Source: Nepenthes gracilis
Lineage: Eukaryota; Streptophyta; Magnoliopsida; Caryophyllales; Nepenthaceae
Assembly: GCA_033239525.1 (NCBI GenBank)
Contig: BSYO01000035.1
Span: 1,336,965 to 1,400,964 of the forward strand
Direction: 5' to 3'
DNA: 64,000 nucleotides
Shown here piece after piece: positions 59,486-64,000 of the stretch (the stretch's first letter is position 1; every line of letters begins with the position of its first letter). A program made the translations under genes and the position numbers. The notes beneath the pieces were generated by a model. The model was not told where the DNA came from. It saw only the letters and a program-made list of their open reading frames with translations, and ran no database searches.

Positions 59486-62229
59486 TGTCAGGGATATGTT
59501 CCAACCTTCCTAAACTTGTCATTATCAATTAACTAATTGTTGTTAATTAACTAAATTACCATGTAATTAACTTTTAGATATGAATTTCACTTTGATATAT
59601 CAACCAATCACAATAAAATGAAATAAAATATACACAAGATCTAAATATTTGTTGTTTTCCATATGACTCGACACTAACCCAATGATGACGTTGGGCCTTA
59701 CGCGGGATCTTTATCTCATTCATCATAATCAAAGTAAACAATAATATTTTACTACAGTCAAAACTTGCACAATCGATATTTCTTAACTTTTAAAACTGAA
59801 ATCAACATAAATTATCTCAATTGGTACTAATTTAAACCAACATTCATCAAACAACTCACTGACCATAATATGATTGTCATAAACACATTAAACTATTATT
59901 TGAAACTAAAATACAACATTAATTACTGTCTGGATTTGAAATATAACATTAGAATTACATTAAAATTCTAAATTGAACTCCTCGTACTAATTCTTTTTTA
60001 TTCTTGATCATCCTACAAGTACCCAAACTTCTCATCTGAAGGGGTTTGTAAAATAGAAGTAATTAGTGAATTCAAAGTCCTATAATGTATATAATTTAAT
60101 AAATGATCGTATATAATTTGTATTAAAAATATATCAAAAGCTATCGAAAGGATAATGAATTATAATTTGATGCAATAACATGAAATTTTTAAGTACTTGC
60201 ACAGGATATTCAAATTAATCATTTCTAGAATTCTTTAACATATTTCAGTTTATTTCTTATCTTCAAACATACTAAAATCTAATTATCTTAGGGATCAAGG
60301 GCTAGTGTGAGATCCCAATCCCAAAAACATAAAGGGCTAGAAAGTACATGGTAATGTAGCTTAAAAATCAAAGTGATTTAGTGTAGCTTGGAAAACCTGA
60401 GTGATTTGTAAAAGGCTTAAGAACCGGAGTGATTTGTGAAAGGCTTAAAAACCGGAGTGATTTAGTGTAGCTTAAAAATCGGAGTGATTTAGTGTAGCTT
60501 GAGAACCGGAGTGATTTGTGAAAGGCTTGAAAGCCAAAGTGATTTGTGAAAGGTTTAAAAATTGGAGTGATTTAGTGTAGCTTAAAAACCGGAGTGATTT
60601 AGTGTAGCTTGAAAATCGGAGTGATTTCTAATAGCTTGAAGGCTGGAGTGCCTCACGGGAGGCTTGAAGGCCAGAGTAGCCTTATGACACTTGAAAGCCG
60701 GAGTGAATTGTGGAGGCCGGAGTGAATTGTGTGCCCTTGGAAAGCCAGAGTGGTTTGAGCCCTCTTGAAGGCCGGACTGCTTTGTATAAGTATAAGAGGC
60801 CAGAGTGGATGGTGATGTAAGTGAAGGCCAGTGTGATGATTTGATGAGTAAGGGGGCCAAAGTGATGATTGGATGAAGATGGAAATGTTGACTGGTTTTA
60901 AACAAGAAGGAAATGTTGACCGGTTTTGAGTAAGAAGGAAATGTTGGCCGGTTGGGATTGATGATGAGTCACTGATTATTTGTGCTTTCGTTATTTGTGC
61001 TTTTCATAAATTTACTTTGTGTGGCATGACCAGTCCGTACTAATTTGTCTAAGAGTCTAAAATATTGAGTGTCAGTTTCGGATGGTCTCTGACGGAGCAA
61101 AAAAAAATGAGTTTCTATCACAACTAGTAGGCCTTACCGACTAAAAGAGTGGATAATCAAACTCGTATTGTATTTATTTTCATACAATCAAGGTCGTCTG
61201 TTTTATTTATTTGATAGGTGGACCGTTATATATATGACATTATAGACCCCGCCAAAAGCCTTTTCTCCTCATAAATGATAGGTTTGAATATAAATTTACT
61301 ACTATAATATATTAAGGCGCATTTATAATATATTACCTTTGTAAATATAATCATAATTCAATAGATATAATTAGGGAAACTTTTACAATTTTTTTCATAT
61401 TTTACAGTTTTCACATATTAAAAATAGCTCATAATTTCTTAATATAATTTTAAAATTTTTTACATAATTTTAAAAATTCTTATCTTGTCATACTGAATTA
61501 TAAGTTCCCTAGATATGTAGAACTATTCTTAGCAAAATTATGCAAAGAAATTCAGCAAAATAATGCTGAAATTTGGCTACATCATAAATTTGATAGAAAT
61601 TCATTTTATGAACTTATATGCAGATTATTTATGTGGAATTTCAGTACAAGTAGGAAATTCTAATTGAATTTTAAAAAACGTTTAGGAACTTTTTTAACAT
61701 GCTGGAGCTTATTTAAATGAAATTCAAACATGAAAGAATATTATACTATGAATTGAGATCATGCATGATGAAACATTGCAAATTCAACTAATGTAGACAA
61801 TACACATATGTTTGGATATAAAATTTATGCTTATTTACAGAAAAATTAGTAAAGCTTCATATACATGCTAAATATAAATATCATAATTTTAAATTTATAT
61901 CATATATGAGTATTTTAAAATAAAAAATACTCAAGAAATTGAGAAAGAAAAGCAATAAGAGAGGAAATGCTTGGAATGCATTTGTCTTAACTTGATTCTC
62001 ACCAAATTCTAACTTTGATATACTTAATTTGCATTTCTAGGACTTCCTCTCTCTTATCTCTCTCCTACTCGTCTCATTCTCTCTCCTCTCATGAAATTTT
62101 TGAGAAAAATGACAGAAATGTATCGGACTCCACTATTTATATTGAGTGGCACTCGACCACGAGTTGGGCCATGCATTAGGTGCTGGAAGCCATATATGAT
62201 GGAGCACACAGCCGCTTGATTGCATACGC
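59486..62229 (-). mobile_element. LTR A, copy 3, interrupted by solo LTR C
   Basis: TGTCAGGGATATG at 59,486 to 60,305, resuming at 61,123 and running to the LTR F insertion near 62,230. The minus-strand TATA box lies near 62,125-62,140. Confidence 0.65.
60306..61122 (+). mobile_element. solo LTR C, copy 3, internally deleted
   Basis: It starts TGTGAGATCCC and ends TCTATCACA. Flanks are g-ctag on the left and a-ctag on the right (61,123-61,127), the clearest view of the target duplication. About 1.7 kb of the middle, including the TATA region, is missing. The minisatellite (about 60,358-60,870) is kept. Confidence 0.75.
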
Positions 62230-64000
62230 CGCGACGAAGAATACAATATACGTAAGCTCAAAAATAAAATTAATAATAATATTTTCATTAATCATAAAAA
62301 CCCAACCCATGCATGACAATGCATACAGGGACGATTATAATAAAATCCGCACAAGATCTCATCGGATATGAATTCGGACAAATATAATACACGCCCTACT
62401 ATCCACAATTACAAGGGAGGTATTTAACATAACAACAACTCATCAATATAATACTATAATTCTAATATTTCTCATACAATGATCAGAGCCGTTATCTGGC
62501 CAAAAATAATAACCATAACACATTCTCGGGATTAAAAATATACCAAACACAACATCTCCACTCACCAAAAGGGATATCCGAGCCCGATCTCGTTCAAACT
62601 TCTACAAATGTATCCATGCCACTGGTCTGAAGGATAAACATGAAAACGTGAGCCTAGAGCTCAACAAGTATCATCGTATAAAACAGTACTCATAAATCAG
62701 AAGTAGGGATATCGTATAGTAATCACATAAAATAAAACACAATGTCTGTGAAATCCCTAAAAACCGAGAAGATATCTCGTACTAAATCATCATTTGTATC
62801 AAACTATCCATCCAAGATAAAATCGTAATAAATAACAATCCAGTCAAATGTCATAGACGATATCATATCATATGATCCGAGGTCACATTACATAGTCGCA
62901 ACCATCACCACATCCGTGTAGGACACATACCATCGTCCGGATCTAAATCTCATAATGAGGGGTGAGAGAATATCGTCGAACTAAAATATAAATCAAAACA
63001 CGTTTTGAGTTTATCACATATTTATACGCACGAGAAATTCCTATTGCCCAATTGTGGGCCAAGTGTGTCTCAAAATCATCCTCCACCCAAATACATGCAA
63101 AAATATAAAGCATGCACGAAATCAAGAACTAAAGATAAATAATACTAACTTGAGGAAGGGTTATCTCGTCCGATAACCACGGCTATATCAGCCACGATTT
63201 AAGCCAAGCGGCTCAAGGCTATCCATATACTACATCTCCCATAAATTAGAACTTGCTCGCTATATTTTACCACCCGTGGCTTTGAGGTGCAACCTCAAGT
63301 TTTAGTTACATATTAGGACGTCCGAATATATTAGTTTTTCGTCAATTCCTTACGATAGTTCTCATTTAAATATACAGTGGCGTAAGTCAGCTATAAAACT
63401 TCTCAACCTTCCTTCCGGCGGAAATGGCCATATTATATACGTCCCGGTCAGGACTAAGTCTCCCCTTTGGGAGAGGTACTAATAACGCGTGCCTCGAATC
63501 ACATATAACAACCCATCGGGTCTTGGTCCACCATGGTCCTGTAGTGACCCCACCCCCGGCAGCATGCATGATCAATGCAAGGCCTGGTTCATGGTTTCAC
63601 TATATACGGATACACAAATATACATTTATATACTGTCCGGGTGTCCAAAAACTCTCCAAATTATAAATACTAGTATAAAATCATCGCACAACGAGTAAAA
63701 CATACATGCATGTACATAACTCATAAATTTGGGGTATATAAAAATACATGTATGTTAGTGAAATCTTCCACAGTGGTCAAAATATATAAATTAAATTGGC
63801 CAAGAATAGGTACATGATACTTGTCTCAACTTTATACTCGGCAGATTCAAAGAAAAGATGCCCAGAAGCACTTGAATCTGGCATTCTCTCTCCTGCCACC
63901 GCGCGCCCTCCTCTCTCCCCTGTTCTCCGTGCGTGACTTCTCCCCGCCGCTGCTAGGCACCCCAACGCCACTACTCTGCTGTCGATTCACCACCGCGCTG
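62230..64000 (-). mobile_element. solo LTR F, copy 3 (cut by window end)
   Basis: Counterpart of 35,760-37,544. Its left terminus is altered relative to the TGTCACGACCC of copy 2. No gene. Confidence 0.65.

Larger units (their letters stand above)
58366..64000. repeat. large tandem unit, copy 3 (cut by window end)
   Basis: Repeats gag relic, LTR A, solo LTR C and solo LTR F in order. The last base corresponds to about 37,544 of unit 2. Relative to unit 2 it lacks about 1.7 kb of LTR C (joined near 60,972). Confidence 0.9.

Overview
The window looks like heterochromatic, AT-rich nuclear DNA of a flowering plant. It has no operons, no rRNA or tRNA genes, abundant degenerate Ty3/gypsy-type retrotransposon pieces, microsatellites, and one recognisable class of host gene: a membrane-anchored leucine-rich-repeat receptor-like protein (RLP) of the Cf-9/Ve1 type. 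I cannot name the species from sequence alone.

Layout. Positions 1-7.9 kb are a unique left flank. It holds a 276-bp tandem satellite (1.19-2.54 kb), a possible cytochrome P450 first-exon relic, AT-rich DNA, and a plus-strand LTR of family E (5.94-7.9 kb). From about 7.9 kb to the right edge the window is a tandem array of a large retrotransposon-filled unit. Unit 1 is about 7.92-30.24 kb (22.3 kb), unit 2 about 30.24-58.42 kb (28.2 kb), and unit 3 starts at about 58.42 kb and is cut by the window end. Each full unit reads left to right: a minus-strand gag relic; an LTR of family A carrying a nested solo LTR C whose U3 is full of 27-bp minisatellite repeats; a solo LTR F (minus); a repeat block R/H; the RLP gene; a copy of H; a plus-strand gag relic; another LTR A; another R/H block; a mosaic LTR; a minus-strand protease-reverse transcriptase relic; and a family E LTR running into the gag relic of the next unit. 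Unit 1 differs from unit 2 mainly by three deletions of about 2 kb each. Unit 2 also carries a small MITE-like insertion, a GC-rich segment and an integrase relic.

Genes. The only host genes with strong support are the two RLP copies (16,791-19,791 and 42,838-about 45,838, both plus). They encode a signal peptide, an LRR N-cap, a long LRR ectodomain with a recent internal four-LRR duplication, an LRR C-cap, one transmembrane segment and a short cytoplasmic tail without a kinase. Such proteins sit in the plasma membrane and act with co-receptors in immune or developmental signalling. As written both copies are interrupted, but at different positions, so each appears intact where the other is broken. 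Many differences between copies cluster at CTG/CAG sites. That pattern is expected from consensus errors at methylated CHG cytosines in long-read assemblies, so the pseudogene status is provisional. A third RLP copy is predicted about 5.3 kb beyond the right edge.
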